Assembly (NCBI GenBank): GCA_027487735.1
Contig: JAIYDA010000151.1
Location: 1-35,826 of the forward strand
Length of the DNA stretch: 35,826 bases
Reading direction: 5' to 3'
From: Planctomycetaceae bacterium
GTDB lineage: Bacteria; Planctomycetota; Phycisphaerae; Phycisphaerales; UBA1924
This document shows, piece by piece, positions 7,219 to 16,291 of the stretch (positions within the stretch are counted from its first letter, which is position 1; every line of letters begins with the position of its first letter). The position numbers and the translations under genes are program-made. The notes beneath the pieces were generated by a model. That model saw only the letters and a program-made list of their open reading frames with translations, ran no database searches and was not told the origin of the DNA.

Positions 7219-8676
7219 TCAGCGGACAACATCAGCGTGCTCCTGTTGGGGTGCGTAGGCGTTGGCATCGAGCAGCACGGGCTCGGTGAGGGAGGCCCCT
7301 CGGCTCTGCATCACGCGGCGATACCACCATGCGGAGAGCTTGGGGGTGCGGCGCTGCGTGGCGTAGTTCACGTGCACCATGCCGAAGCGCTGCTTATACC
7401 CCTCGGCCCACTCGAAGTTGTCGAGGAAGCTCCAGTGGAAGTAGCCCTTGACGTTGGTGCCATCATCGACGGCGTCGGCGAGCGCGAGGAGGTAGCGGCG
7501 GGTGTAGTCGATGCGCTGCAGGTCGAGCATGCGCCCGTCGAGGTCGACCCAGTCGGTGCTGCACGTGCCGTTCTCGGTGATGATGATGGGCAGGCGATAG
7601 CGCTCCCACAGGAATCGCGGGCCATAGCGGAGCGCGTCGGGCGCGAGCAGCCAGTCCATCGTGTTGCGACCGTGGCCCTGCGGCGCAGCGACGCTCTGCC
7701 AGGGCGTGGCAGAACCCGCCGGCGCGGCCTGCACGCACGCGCCGGAGTAGATGTTCACGCCGTAGAAGTCGAGCTTCTGGTTGATGAGGTCCATGTCTGC
7801 CACGGGGTGGCTGGGCACCTCGCTGCCATAGAGCCGCAGGCCGTCCTCTGGATAGCACCCGAGGCACACGGGGTCGGCAAACCAGGTGTTGTTCCAGAGC
7901 TGCTTCTGCGTGATCGCGAAGGTCGCGGCGCGAGCGGCATCGACGTTGGCTGGGTCGTTGTCGATGGGGTAGCTCACGTGCCCGACGGGGGCCCAGCCCA
8001 CCGTGGCAGGGCGCTTGGCTGCGGCGCGAATCGCCTGCACGCCTCGCCCGTGGGCGCGGAGTGCGTTGTGGCTTGCCAGCAGCGTCTCGCGAAGCGGCAG
8101 CTGCACGCCCGGCGCGTGCTTGCCATCGGCATGGCCAAGCTGCAAGAAGACCTGCGGCTCGTTGATCGTCATCCAGTTGGTCACGCGATCAGAGAGTCGC
8201 TCGACGACGGCAGTGGCATACTGCCCGAACCACTCGGCGCTGTCGCGGTTCAGCCAGCCGCCGCGGTTGTAGAGCGCAAGCGGATACTCCCAGTGGAAGA
8301 GCGTGACCCAAGGCGTGATGCCGTGCTCGAGCAGGCAGTCGATGAGGCGGTCGTAGAAGGCGAGGCCCGCGGCGTTCACCTGGCCCGTGCCCTCCTTCAT
8401 CACGCGGGGCCACATGATGGAGAGGCGATAGTTCTTCACGCCCATCGCCTTGAGGATGCGGACATCTTCGGCGTAGCGGTTGTAGTGGTCGCACGCGACG
8501 CCGCCGTGGTGGTTCTCAAACACAGCTCCGGGCTTGCGGCAGAAGCTGTCCCAAACGGACTCGCCGCGCAGGTCGGGCGAGCTGCCGCCCTCGATCTGAT
8601 AGCTGGAAGTGGCAACGCCCCAGGCAAAGTCTGGTGCGAACTGGACGGATCGGGGTCGGGTGGATGGTGTGGGCAT
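7219..8676 (-). CDS. Glycoside hydrolase family 1 beta-glucosidase
   Basis: The 485-residue enzyme is full length for GH1 and has no signal peptide, so it should act in the cytoplasm, releasing glucose from imported beta-gluco-oligosaccharides by a retaining mechanism. The N-terminal signature FAWGVATSSYQIEG is present. The acid/base is Glu173 in TINEPQ and the nucleophile is Glu368 in IITENGT; the sugar-binding segment HWSFLDNFEWAEGY lies near residue 420. The start is ATG 8676, preceded by AAAGGA with a seven-base spacer. It is the last gene of the operon, 32 bases after the second permease. Specificity (glucosidase or galactosidase) cannot be read from sequence, but the GH16 and GH17 neighbours favour beta-glucosidase acting on beta-1,3-glucan oligomers. 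Confidence 0.95.
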   Translation of the reverse strand: MPTPSTRPRSVQFAPDFAWGVATSSYQIEGGSSPDLRGESVWDSFCRKPGAVFENHHGGVACDHYNRYAEDVRILKAMGVKNYRLSIMWPRVMKEGTGQVNAAGLAFYDRLIDCLLEHGITPWVTLFHWEYPLALYNRGGWLNRDSAEWFGQYATAVVERLSDRVTNWMTINEPQVFLQLGHADGKHAPGVQLPLRETLLASHNALRAHGRGVQAIRAAAKRPATVGWAPVGHVSYPIDNDPANVDAARAATFAITQKQLWNNTWFADPVCLGCYPEDGLRLYGSEVPSHPVADMDLINQKLDFYGVNIYSGACVQAAPAGSATPWQSVAAPQGHGRNTMDWLLAPDALRYGPRFLWERYRLPIIITENGTCSTDWVDLDGRMLDLQRIDYTRRYLLALADAVDDGTNVKGYFHWSFLDNFEWAEGYKQRFGMVHVNYATQRRTPKLSAWWYRRVMQSRGASLTEPVLLDANAYAPQQEHADVVR

Positions 8677-8708
8677 GGTGGGTCCTTTGAGCTCGTAGAT
8701 CATGATGG

Positions 8709-9566
8709 TCAGCCTTTGACGGCTCCGCTGGTCAGGCCCGCGACGAAGTCTCGCTGCATGAACAAAAACAGCAGCGCCACGGGCAGGATGGAAGCGATGG
8801 TTCCGGCCATCATCAGGCCGTAGTCTTGGGAGTAAGCGTCCTTGAGCTGCGAGATCATGACGGCAAGGGGCAGCTTGTGCGCGCTCTGCAGCACAACCTG
8901 GGGCTGGATGAAGTTGTTCCACATGCCCAGGAAGGTGATGAGCATGAAGGCCGCGACCATGGGGCGCAGCAGCGGGAGCGCGACGCGCCAGAAGATGCGG
9001 ACCTCGCCCATGCCGTCGATGCGAGCTGCTTCGAGAAGCTCCTTGGGCACGCTGCCGATGGTGGCCTGACGGAAGAGATAGACGCCAAAGGCGGGAGCGA
9101 GCGCCGGAAGGATGAGGCCCGCGAAGGTGTCGAGCAGCGAGAGCTGAAAGAGCACGAGGAAGCCCGGCGCGAGCAGCAGTGGGGCGGGCACCACCATACA
9201 CCCCAGCACGAGCCACGTGATCGCTTGCTTGCCGCGGAAGGCGAGGCGAGCAAGGGCATAGCCCGCTGCGGCACACACCAGCGTGGCAAGGGTTGCCGTG
9301 ACGGACGCGAGCAGCATGCTGCTGAGCAGCGCCCTTACGAAGCCCGCGCGGGCAAGAAGGGAGCGGAAGTTGTCGAGCGTCAGCCGATCCCACGCGACGC
9401 CCAGAAAGCCATCGCCCGCGGGGAGGAAGACCGAGCCAAAGAAGTCCTCACTCGTCTTGAGCGAAGCAACCAGCAGCCACACCAGCGGCGCGGCAACGAG
9501 GATCGACGCGGGGATGACCACCGCGTAGCTTGCGAGGAGCGGGAGCTTGCGAGCGCGGGAGCTCAT
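8709..9566 (-). CDS. Carbohydrate ABC transporter permease (MalG type)
   Basis: The 285-residue integral membrane protein has about six hydrophobic segments, beginning at residues 11-35. The coupling-helix EAA motif lies at about 179-198 (EAARIDGMGEVRIFWRVALP) and contacts the ATPase. The FLGMWNNFIQPQV segment following it is typical of the MalG/UgpE branch. ATG 9566 overlaps the stop of the preceding permease as ATGA and has GGAGG upstream, so translation is probably coupled. It forms the membrane channel with the product of 9563-10555. Confidence 0.95.
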   Translation of the reverse strand: MSSRARKLPLLASYAVVIPASILVAAPLVWLLVASLKTSEDFFGSVFLPAGDGFLGVAWDRLTLDNFRSLLARAGFVRALLSSMLLASVTATLATLVCAAAGYALARLAFRGKQAITWLVLGCMVVPAPLLLAPGFLVLFQLSLLDTFAGLILPALAPAFGVYLFRQATIGSVPKELLEAARIDGMGEVRIFWRVALPLLRPMVAAFMLITFLGMWNNFIQPQVVLQSAHKLPLAVMISQLKDAYSQDYGLMMAGTIASILPVALLFLFMQRDFVAGLTSGAVKG

Positions 9567-10555
9567 GGGTTGCCTCCGCTGGGCTGGCGGGCGAGGGCAG
9601 GGGCGAGGGCGGGGGCAGGTGCCTTGCGCGGAGCGCTCGTGCTGCGTGCCGCCTCGGCTCGTGCGGAGAGCACGCGCTGCGCGAGGGCGCACACGCCCAG
9701 CACGAGCGCGATGACCCAGCCCAACGCGCTGGCGTAGCCCAGGTCGCCCGATTGGAAGCCTGTCTGATAGAGGTAGCCCACGATCGTGAGGCCCTTGTTG
9801 TCCACGCCCGCGTTGCCTTGCAGCAGGATGAAAGGCAGCTCAAAGATCTGGAAGCTGCCGATGATGGAGAGCAGTACGACGAAGGAGCCCACGGGGATGA
9901 TCGCAGGGAGCGTGACGTGCCGGAATCGCTTCCACCAGCTCGCGCCGTCGATGCGTGCGGCCTCTTGCAACTCACTCGGCACCGATTGCAGCGCGGCAAG
10001 GAAGTAGACCATGTTGAAGCCCGTGTATTGCCAGAGGCTCGCGAGGATCATCGCGAGCATGATCCAGTGCTCGAGCCAAGCAAAGTTGATGTCCCACGAT
10101 GGCAGCAGCATCGCAAGCAGCTGGTTGATGAGGCCTGTGCGCTTTTGCAGCAGCACGAAAAAGATCATGCCCACGTAGACCACGCCCACCATCACGGGCG
10201 AGAAGAGCACGAGGCGAAAGAAGGACCGGCCCTTGAGCCCGGGCTGGTTGAGCAGCATCGCCAGCGCGAGGGCGATAGGAAGCTGGATGAGCACGCTGCC
10301 CAGCGTGAAGACGATCGTGTTCTGCAAAGCCTGCCAGAAGAGCGGATCAGCGAGCACGCCCCGGAAGTTCGCGAGGCCCACAAAGCGCGACGTGCCCGGG
10401 CCGAAGGTCTGTTGACCCGCGAGCAGCACCGCACCAGCCAGGGGCCAGAGCGTGAACACGACAACGAGCGCCAGGAAGGGCGCGAGAAGCAGCCACGCCG
10501 CGCGATCGCGCGAGGCGGTGTGGGCTGCCGTGCGAGATGCGGAAGGTGCCATCAT
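9563..10555 (-). CDS. Carbohydrate ABC transporter permease (MalF type)
   Basis: The 330-residue protein is the partner permease of 8709-9566. It has a hydrophobic first segment at 20-45, further membrane segments, and an EAA motif at about 198-217 (EAARIDGASWWKRFRHVTLP). The motifs LASLWQYTGFNMVYFLAALQ and VGYLYQTGFQ are typical of the MalF/UgpA branch. The tail after the last membrane helix is rich in Ala and Pro (about 300-330). The start overlaps the solute-binding protein stop (ATG 10555, TGA ending at 10552), again a coupled ATGA junction; a second ATG follows at once. The substrate is inferred from neighbours as a beta-gluco-oligosaccharide. Confidence 0.95.
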   Translation of the reverse strand: MMAPSASRTAAHTASRDRAAWLLLAPFLALVVVFTLWPLAGAVLLAGQQTFGPGTSRFVGLANFRGVLADPLFWQALQNTIVFTLGSVLIQLPIALALAMLLNQPGLKGRSFFRLVLFSPVMVGVVYVGMIFFVLLQKRTGLINQLLAMLLPSWDINFAWLEHWIMLAMILASLWQYTGFNMVYFLAALQSVPSELQEAARIDGASWWKRFRHVTLPAIIPVGSFVVLLSIIGSFQIFELPFILLQGNAGVDNKGLTIVGYLYQTGFQSGDLGYASALGWVIALVLGVCALAQRVLSARAEAARSTSAPRKAPAPALAPALARQPSGGNP

Positions 10556-12012
10556 GGTGCACCCCCGGCTGGCGCACTTTGCTCGCTCAGCTCGGCAAAG
10601 AAACGGTTGCGGCGGACGTGCCGCATCGTGTCGGCCTGGGCACGGCGAAGAGCCTCACGAGCGATGGGCAGCAGGGGCTCGATGCTCGTGGCCTGCATCT
10701 CGCGTGCTGCGGCGCAGACCTCGCTCGTGGCGCTCTGCAAGCGGGCGAGGGCGAGCGCGCCGAAGGGCGAGCTGAATCGCTCGGGCACTTGCGGCGCGAG
10801 CTCGATATACATCCGGCCCTTGCGCTGGCCACCAAAGAACGGGTCGGGTGCATCAAACACCGGGTCGTCCCAAAGCTCGCGCACGGGGGTGATGATGTCG
10901 CCCTTCACGTACAGCTCTTGGGCAAGCTCACGCGAGAGGTAAAGGTGCTTGGCAAACTCCCACAGCGCGTCGGGGTCTTTCGCCGTGCGCGGGATGCCCA
11001 GCATCGTGCCGCCCCACACGCTGGTGCGGGCTCCGCCAACATCCCACGCGGGCAAGGGCATGAGCTTGAGCTTGCCAGCAAGCTGAGGCACCTCTTTGCG
11101 CCAGAAGTTGCACATCCAATCGGGCGCGAAGGTGGCGATGACGAAGCCGTCACGCATCAGCTTGTGGCCCGTGCCATCGAAGTAGGCAACCTCAGCAGCG
11201 ATGGGCGAGGCGCCGCGCGTCCAGAGCGCGATGTGCGAGATGGCGCGGGCGTTGGCCTCATGCTCCAGCATGGGCAGGCCTTTGGAGTCGATCGCGCCGC
11301 CGCCGGCTTGCAGCGTGAGGGCCTCGATCATGTCGATCTGCGTCTCCCACAGGTTCAGCAGCATGCGATCATCGCGGCGTGAGCCGTCAGGGTTCTTCAG
11401 CAAAGGCGAGAGAACGCGGACGAAGTCGTCCCACGTCTTGATCGTTGAGACGTCGATGCCCGCAGCCTCGACGATGTCGGCGCGATAGGCGAGCATCATC
11501 GGGTGCACATCGTGCGGCAACCCGAAGACACGCCCGCTCTTGCTCCACGGCGTGAAGCTCGAGGGGTTGATCTTGTCGCGCAGGCCGTCACGCTCGATGC
11601 GGTCGGTCAGGTCGAGAAAGCCCACGGCCTCGATGGGCCCGGCAAACGCGCGGGCGGCGATGCGCCGCTCCGCCTCGATGAGGTCGGCGCTCGGAAGGCC
11701 AGACAGGAACGCCGACATCATGCGCTGCTCGACGGCGAGCACGCCCAGCAGCGAGAGATCAATGCGCGTTGCGGCGGTTGGCTGCTTCGCGTTCCATCGC
11801 TCCACCGCAGGGGCATAGAGCTCCGCGTGCATGCGAGCGAAGGTCCACATGCTGCGTGCCTCGGTGGGGCGAGGTCGCGAGGCAAAGGCCAGCAGCACGC
11901 TCGCGAGCGCCAGCAGCGCAATCACCCCCGGGCCTGCCCAGGGCAGACGCGAGGATGATGCGGCGTTGGAAGCTCTTTGTGCCACGAGAAACGACCATCT
12001 TTCATGCACCAA
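10552..12012 (-). CDS. Extracellular solute-binding protein (family 1 type) of the sugar ABC importer
   Basis: The 486-residue protein has a hydrophobic segment at about 28-45 and then a binding-protein fold: WNAKQPTAATRIDLSLLG, an FLSGLPSADLIE segment, VFGLPHDVHPMMLAYR, TWDDFVRVLSPLLKNPDG and a C-terminal WGGTMLGIPRTAKDPDALWEF region, as in sugar-binding proteins. It has no lipobox cysteine, so the N-terminal helix may stay as a membrane anchor or be cleaved as an ordinary signal; this differs from the usual lipoprotein form. The start is uncertain: TTG 12012, GTG 12009 and GTG 11985 are all in frame and none has a clear ribosome site. It follows the prepilin-like gene by 62 bases and overlaps malF. 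It delivers captured sugar to the permease pair. Confidence 0.88.
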   Translation of the reverse strand: MVHERWSFLVAQRASNAASSSRLPWAGPGVIALLALASVLLAFASRPRPTEARSMWTFARMHAELYAPAVERWNAKQPTAATRIDLSLLGVLAVEQRMMSAFLSGLPSADLIEAERRIAARAFAGPIEAVGFLDLTDRIERDGLRDKINPSSFTPWSKSGRVFGLPHDVHPMMLAYRADIVEAAGIDVSTIKTWDDFVRVLSPLLKNPDGSRRDDRMLLNLWETQIDMIEALTLQAGGGAIDSKGLPMLEHEANARAISHIALWTRGASPIAAEVAYFDGTGHKLMRDGFVIATFAPDWMCNFWRKEVPQLAGKLKLMPLPAWDVGGARTSVWGGTMLGIPRTAKDPDALWEFAKHLYLSRELAQELYVKGDIITPVRELWDDPVFDAPDPFFGGQRKGRMYIELAPQVPERFSSPFGALALARLQSATSEVCAAAREMQATSIEPLLPIAREALRRAQADTMRHVRRNRFFAELSEQSAPAGGAP

Positions 12013-12074
12013 TCACGACGAGCACGCCAGTGGAGAGAACCACGCTGCGGGCCCGTCGTGACTTCGCCTGTGCG

Positions 12075-13100
12075 TCAATACAGGCCCGTCAGCTCGGTGT
12101 CGCGCGTCGACCAGAGTGCGCGGAGCGTGGTGCGGCTTTGGTTGCCCTGCACCTCGACGACATCGGAGAGCTTGAGGCCAGCAACGTGACCATCGACAAA
12201 CGCGAAGTTCGCGCCGCCCTGCTTGGACAGGGTGTCGTCGCGGTTGCGCGGGTGGCGATACCACGGGATGTAGCGATTGAGCTGCGAGGGGTTGGTCGCG
12301 GCACGAAGCTCGGGCGCGTTGCCGATCCAGTCGCCCGGGAAGATCGTCGACGTCGCGCTCATGCCCAGCCCGCCATTGAAACGCGTGCTCGGAAAGCCCC
12401 ACTTGCCCGTATCGGCAACCGCGTACCACTTGCGCTTGGACTCGTTCACTTGGCCCGGGCCGCTCTGGTCGCTCGAGAACAGGCCCCAGGCCTCGGTCAT
12501 GAGCATCATCTTGTCGGCGAACGCGACGGTGGCATCGAAGGCCCGCCCTTGCCACGCGGGGTTCGCGAGGCCCGTGTTGGTGAACCCAGGCTTAAAGCCC
12601 CGCACGGGGCCCGACGTGGTGTTCCACTGGTCTGCCGACGAGGCCCAGTAGTTCATGGCGTAGGACCGTCCACCCTCAGGATGGTTCGGGCAGATCATGA
12701 TGCCGCCGCCCACGGTCTGGCTGCGGGTGTTGGTCTCGACGATGTTCGCGTCGTCGATGGTGGGGAGGTACTGCCCGATGCGTGCGACGTCGTGCCACAT
12801 CATGCTGAACTTGCCCGTGTCGCGCTCTGGCGCGTCGAACATGTTCGTGGGGAACTGACCCTTGTAGTCGTTCGTGTACGCGCTCAGGGCCTGCGCGAGG
12901 CCCCGCATGTTGCTCTTGCACTTCACGTCGCGACCGGACTCACGGGCCTTGCTGAGCGAAGGCAGCAGAATGCCGATGAGCAGGGCGATGATGCCGATGA
13001 CCACCAGCAGCTCAATGAGCGTGAAGCCACGCCGCGAGTGTGCGGGTTGATGCCATTGCGTCGTTCGGCACTGTTGAACCAGTTGGTGCATTGCGTTCAT
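12075..13100 (-). CDS. Prepilin-type protein with H-X9-DG-like C-terminus, inside the sugar-importer operon
   Basis: The 341-residue protein has a type IV prepilin N-terminus at about 22-50: basic residues, cleavage site RRG|FTLIELLVV with Glu at +5, then a long hydrophobic helix and SKARESGRDVKC. The C-terminal GGANFAFVDGHVAGL (near 300) matches the end of the H-X9-DG domain common in planctomycete pilin-like proteins, although the preceding His is farther away than nine residues. The start at ATG 13100 overlaps the ATPase stop as ATGA, with GGAG eight bases upstream, so it is co-translated with an ABC importer component. It is probably a pseudopilin-like envelope protein. Its function in glucan uptake is inference from position. 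Confidence 0.87.
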   Translation of the reverse strand: MNAMHQLVQQCRTTQWHQPAHSRRGFTLIELLVVIGIIALLIGILLPSLSKARESGRDVKCKSNMRGLAQALSAYTNDYKGQFPTNMFDAPERDTGKFSMMWHDVARIGQYLPTIDDANIVETNTRSQTVGGGIMICPNHPEGGRSYAMNYWASSADQWNTTSGPVRGFKPGFTNTGLANPAWQGRAFDATVAFADKMMLMTEAWGLFSSDQSGPGQVNESKRKWYAVADTGKWGFPSTRFNGGLGMSATSTIFPGDWIGNAPELRAATNPSQLNRYIPWYRHPRNRDDTLSKQGGANFAFVDGHVAGLKLSDVVEVQGNQSRTTLRALWSTRDTELTGLY

Positions 13101-14335
13101 CGTGAGGGCTCCATGGTGCTTGCCGGCGCGCTTGTCGCCGGGGCGAAGGTCGGGGGTGCGAAAGACTGGGGTGCGAAAGAAGGCGACTGGGCGAGGGCTG
13201 GCGTGCTGGCACCGCCGCAAAGGCGCGGCGCGGACTGTGCATCGCCAGCACCATCTGCAAACACGTGGCATGCGCGGAAGTCGATCGCGAGCGAGACGAG
13301 CCCGCCCGCAGCGACTGGGTGCGCCGATCGAATGCGAGCGGTCCAGGGCATGCCCCCCGGGCCTGTGCCGTGCAGGTCGGTGTAGTCGCCCTGCATCTCG
13401 GTGCTTGCAACTCGCATCGCGAGCGTGGCGCTCAGCGAGACGTCGTGCAGCTCGCTCGCGAGCCGGTGGGCGGTTGGGCGTACGCCCAGCCAGCAAGTGG
13501 CGGCGTCGTGCGGCGCGAGCGACGCGGCCCACGACTCGGGCACTTGCAGCACGCCACCCTCGAACGCGAGGCTGGCGCCGCTCGCGTGGGCCCGCACCGT
13601 GCAGCGGACAAAGTTCATCGCGGGCGTGCCCACAAAGCTCGCGACGAAGCGATTCGCAGGGGCGTGATATACCTCGTGGGGCGTGCCGATCTGCTGCACA
13701 CGTCCGCCGCTCAGCACCACGATGCGATCGGCGAGCGCGAGCGCTTCTTCCTGGTCGTGCGTCACGTACAAGCTCGTGACGCCCAGCCGCTGGTGCAGCG
13801 CGCGAAGCTCGACGCGCATCGCATGCCGCATCGCCGCGTCGAGGTTCGACAGGGGCTCATCAAACAAGAACACGGCAGGCTCGCGGATGATGGCCCGCGC
13901 GAGTGCCACGCGCTGGCGCTGCCCGCCCGAGAGCTGCGCGGGCTTGCGCTCGAGCAGCGCGCCGAGCTGCACGCTCTCAGCCACCTTCGCTGCCCTCGCG
14001 CGACGCTCCTTGCGCGAAACGCCCCGAGCCTCGAGCGGGAAGGCGATGTTGTCGAGCACGCTGAGGTGCGGATAGAGCGCGTAGCTCTGGAACACCATCG
14101 CGATGTTGCGGTCCTTCGGGCTCTGCTCGTTGGCGCGCTGGGCACCGATGAAGACATCCCCGCTCGTGGCATCGTCCAGCCCTGCCACGATGCGCAGCAG
14201 CGTCGACTTGCCACACCCCGAGGGGCCCAGCAGCACGCAGAACGCGCCATCGGGCACCTCGATGTTCACGCCATCGAGCACGGGTGCGCCGTTCGCGAAT
14301 CGCTTGCAGAGGTTGGTCAGGCGGACATTCGCCAT
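13097..14335 (-). CDS. Sugar ABC transporter ATP-binding protein (MalK/UgpC/MsmX type)
   Basis: The 412-residue ATPase powers the importer. It has Walker A GPSGCGKST (37-45), Q-loop VFQSYALYPH (81-90), signature LSGGQRQR (135-142), Walker B VFLFDEP (155-161), D-loop SNLD and the switch His193 in VTHDQEEAL. A C-terminal regulatory domain of the MalK type follows (about 235-370), then a Pro/Ala/Ser-rich tail with repeated FAP units (about 380-412), longer than usual. The start ATG 14335 has no strong ribosome site. The gene is 92 bases after GH16 and overlaps the prepilin-like gene by four bases. A dedicated ATPase in the operon means the importer does not depend on a shared one. Confidence 0.95.
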   Translation of the reverse strand: MANVRLTNLCKRFANGAPVLDGVNIEVPDGAFCVLLGPSGCGKSTLLRIVAGLDDATSGDVFIGAQRANEQSPKDRNIAMVFQSYALYPHLSVLDNIAFPLEARGVSRKERRARAAKVAESVQLGALLERKPAQLSGGQRQRVALARAIIREPAVFLFDEPLSNLDAAMRHAMRVELRALHQRLGVTSLYVTHDQEEALALADRIVVLSGGRVQQIGTPHEVYHAPANRFVASFVGTPAMNFVRCTVRAHASGASLAFEGGVLQVPESWAASLAPHDAATCWLGVRPTAHRLASELHDVSLSATLAMRVASTEMQGDYTDLHGTGPGGMPWTARIRSAHPVAAGGLVSLAIDFRACHVFADGAGDAQSAPRLCGGASTPALAQSPSFAPQSFAPPTFAPATSAPASTMEPSR

Positions 14336-14427
14336 AAGGAATACTCAGTTGCTCTTCGCTTTGCCCGCGCGTCGCGCTCGCGATGCACAGGCCAATCACA
14401 GGCCAATCACACGTCGATCACACAAGG

Positions 14428-15918
14428 TCAGTTGCACTCAGCACCAGCAAGCACACGCAAGAACGACAGCAGATCGCTGTCGTCAGGAAACAAGCCGTCG
14501 TTGTTGAAGTCGATGTCGCCGCAGGTCTGCGTCGGGCACGCCCCGCCGCTGAGCACCTGGAGGAACGCGATGAGGTCAGTGTCGTCAGGAAACAGCCCGT
14601 CGCCGTTGAAGTCGATGCTGTCGCACGGCGCACTGTCGATGGTGACGCGCATGTCGTCAAACCATGCTGCGCCCGCCGCGAGCTGAGAGCCCTGCGTAAA
14701 CGTCATCACCACGCGGGCAGTCGCGGTGTTCGCGGGCGCGGTGCCTTCCACGTTCACGGGCAGCCACGCGTCGGGCGTGCTGGTGTTCGTCAGCGCAGTT
14801 GTCTGCGCCGTGCTCAGCACAGCATTGGTCGCCGAGCGAAACTCGATCGAGACGCGAGCCGTGTTGCCCGGACCCATGCGGTCCCACGAGGGCGTCTGCG
14901 CAAACGTGTTGAGCGTGACCACTTGCCCGGGCTGCACCGGCACACTCTGCCAGAAGCCCGAGGTGTTGTTGGGCGTGTTGAAGTTGCCGTACATCTTGGC
15001 GGCGCCCACGCCATTGCGGCGGAGATCTTCGTTGTAGAAGGCATTGCCCCAGTGCTGCCAGTGCCACAGGCGCTGGTTGCTGCCAGCCGGGCCGGGCCAT
15101 TCCATGCCCGTGTTCTTCACCATCTCGCCCGGCACCTGCGACACGCGAATCCAGTCGATCTCAAACCGCTGCGGAAAGATCGTCGACGCGTTGGGATAGC
15201 CGGGCCAGAATCCGCCGACGGCGGTGTTCACGATGACGTACATCAGTTCCTGCGGCACTCGGGAGTAGTGCGTCGCGACGGGCTGGCCATTCACAAAGAA
15301 GTCGACGCGATCGGGCCACCACTCGCAGGCGAAGACGTTGAAGTTGCTGGAGAAGTTGGGGTTGAGCGTGGGCAGCGTGAAGGGCGACGTGAAGTACGTG
15401 TGCGTCTCCACGGTGCCCCAGTGGTTGCTCACATACACCTTGTTGGGCTCGTGCCCGAGCATCTCCATGATGTCGATCTCGGGGGGCCAGGCATTGGAGA
15501 TGGGCAAAAGCCAGAATGCGGGCCACATGCCCTGCGTACGAGGCAGGCGGGCCCGCATCTCAAACTTGCCATACAGAAATGACTGCTTGCCGTTCGTATC
15601 CATGCGGCCCGACGTGTAGAGCCTGCCGCCTTGCGGAACGTTCGTCGACGTGATGATGCCCCTGCCGTTGGAGACGCTGATCGCGCTGGGGCTGTAAAAC
15701 TGTCGCTCGTCGTTGTAAGGCCACGGGCCAGTCACAGGAGTCCAGTTCGCGGCGTTGAGCGTGGTTCCGCTAAACTCGTCGCTCCACACCTGCTGCCACG
15801 CCGCCTGCTGGGCGAGCGCAAGCCCCGCACTCGTGCACACAGCGATGCCCGCAGCGGCAGCACACGTTCGGCGCGTGATGCCATGGCCAAGGCAAGCAAG
15901 CAGACGGGATGCGATCAT
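14428..15918 (-). CDS. Secreted GH16 endo-beta-1,3-glucanase (laminarinase-like) with C-terminal calcium-loop tag
   Basis: The 496-residue protein has an N-terminal signal region (about 1-37, ending ALAQQ). The GH16 jelly-roll domain spans about 40-285, with the catalytic ExDxxE motif EIDIME: Glu147 nucleophile, Asp149, Glu152 acid/base. WSDEFSG, GKFEMRARLP and the C-terminal EIDWIRV are further family landmarks. Residues about 290-425 form a probable carbohydrate-binding beta-sandwich, ending AAWFDDMRV. Residues 431-496 are the doubled tag DFNGDGLFPDDTD and DFNNDGLFPDDSD with flanking cysteines. The start is ATG 15918, with AGGA eight bases upstream. It would cut external beta-1,3-glucan (laminarin or mixed-linkage glucan) and be held at the surface by its tail. 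It opens the importer operon. Confidence 0.93.
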   Translation of the reverse strand: MIASRLLACLGHGITRRTCAAAAGIAVCTSAGLALAQQAAWQQVWSDEFSGTTLNAANWTPVTGPWPYNDERQFYSPSAISVSNGRGIITSTNVPQGGRLYTSGRMDTNGKQSFLYGKFEMRARLPRTQGMWPAFWLLPISNAWPPEIDIMEMLGHEPNKVYVSNHWGTVETHTYFTSPFTLPTLNPNFSSNFNVFACEWWPDRVDFFVNGQPVATHYSRVPQELMYVIVNTAVGGFWPGYPNASTIFPQRFEIDWIRVSQVPGEMVKNTGMEWPGPAGSNQRLWHWQHWGNAFYNEDLRRNGVGAAKMYGNFNTPNNTSGFWQSVPVQPGQVVTLNTFAQTPSWDRMGPGNTARVSIEFRSATNAVLSTAQTTALTNTSTPDAWLPVNVEGTAPANTATARVVMTFTQGSQLAAGAAWFDDMRVTIDSAPCDSIDFNGDGLFPDDTDLIAFLQVLSGGACPTQTCGDIDFNNDGLFPDDSDLLSFLRVLAGAECN

Positions 15919-16291
15919 GCGAGGTTCCTTCACGCGTGAGCCAAAGCAAGAGACGTTCCAGACAAATCTCCTCCCGTCGCTTTCGCGAGCGGAAAGAGTT
16001 CGGGGTCTATCACAAGAAGAGCGGGGCGATGGGGCCTGCTCTCCGGTCATCAGCAATCGCCACCCGCGAGCACGCGGCGAAACGAGAAGCGGCTGTTGTC
16101 GAGGCAATGTTCATTGCGGTGTTGCCCATGATTCCGATCACTTCGTTCGAAAAAACTCTGGCCTTCATTTCTCGCCCGCTCGCGCAATCTCTCGCAAGGC
16201 TGCATTCCCCAGGCTTGTCCTGCGTGCTCTCCCCGCCACCTCCCCGCCCCCTTCGCCAAACACGCCCCGCGTCCTTCCTGCTCCGTCTCAC
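15919..16291. other. Non-coding gap between lacI and the GH16 gene
   Basis: No convincing gene is present; a 93-codon minus-strand frame overlapping the lacI stop has no recognisable motif. The imperfect palindrome CTTTCGCGAGCGGAAAG lies near 15980, upstream of GH16, and could be a regulatory site. I found no TGAAAC-N-GTTTCA site here, so the operon may be read through from the lacI promoter or have its own unrecognised promoter. Confidence 0.4.

Noticed and set aside
8676..9393. Upstream extension of the GH1 reading frame
   Set aside because: It overlaps the permease gene in another frame; GH1 begins at ATG 8676 with a good ribosome site, and the extension has no GH1 sequence.
16010..16291. 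93-codon minus-strand frame between lacI and GH16
   Set aside because: It has no ribosome site or motif and its composition is like non-coding neighbours; kept only as a possibility.
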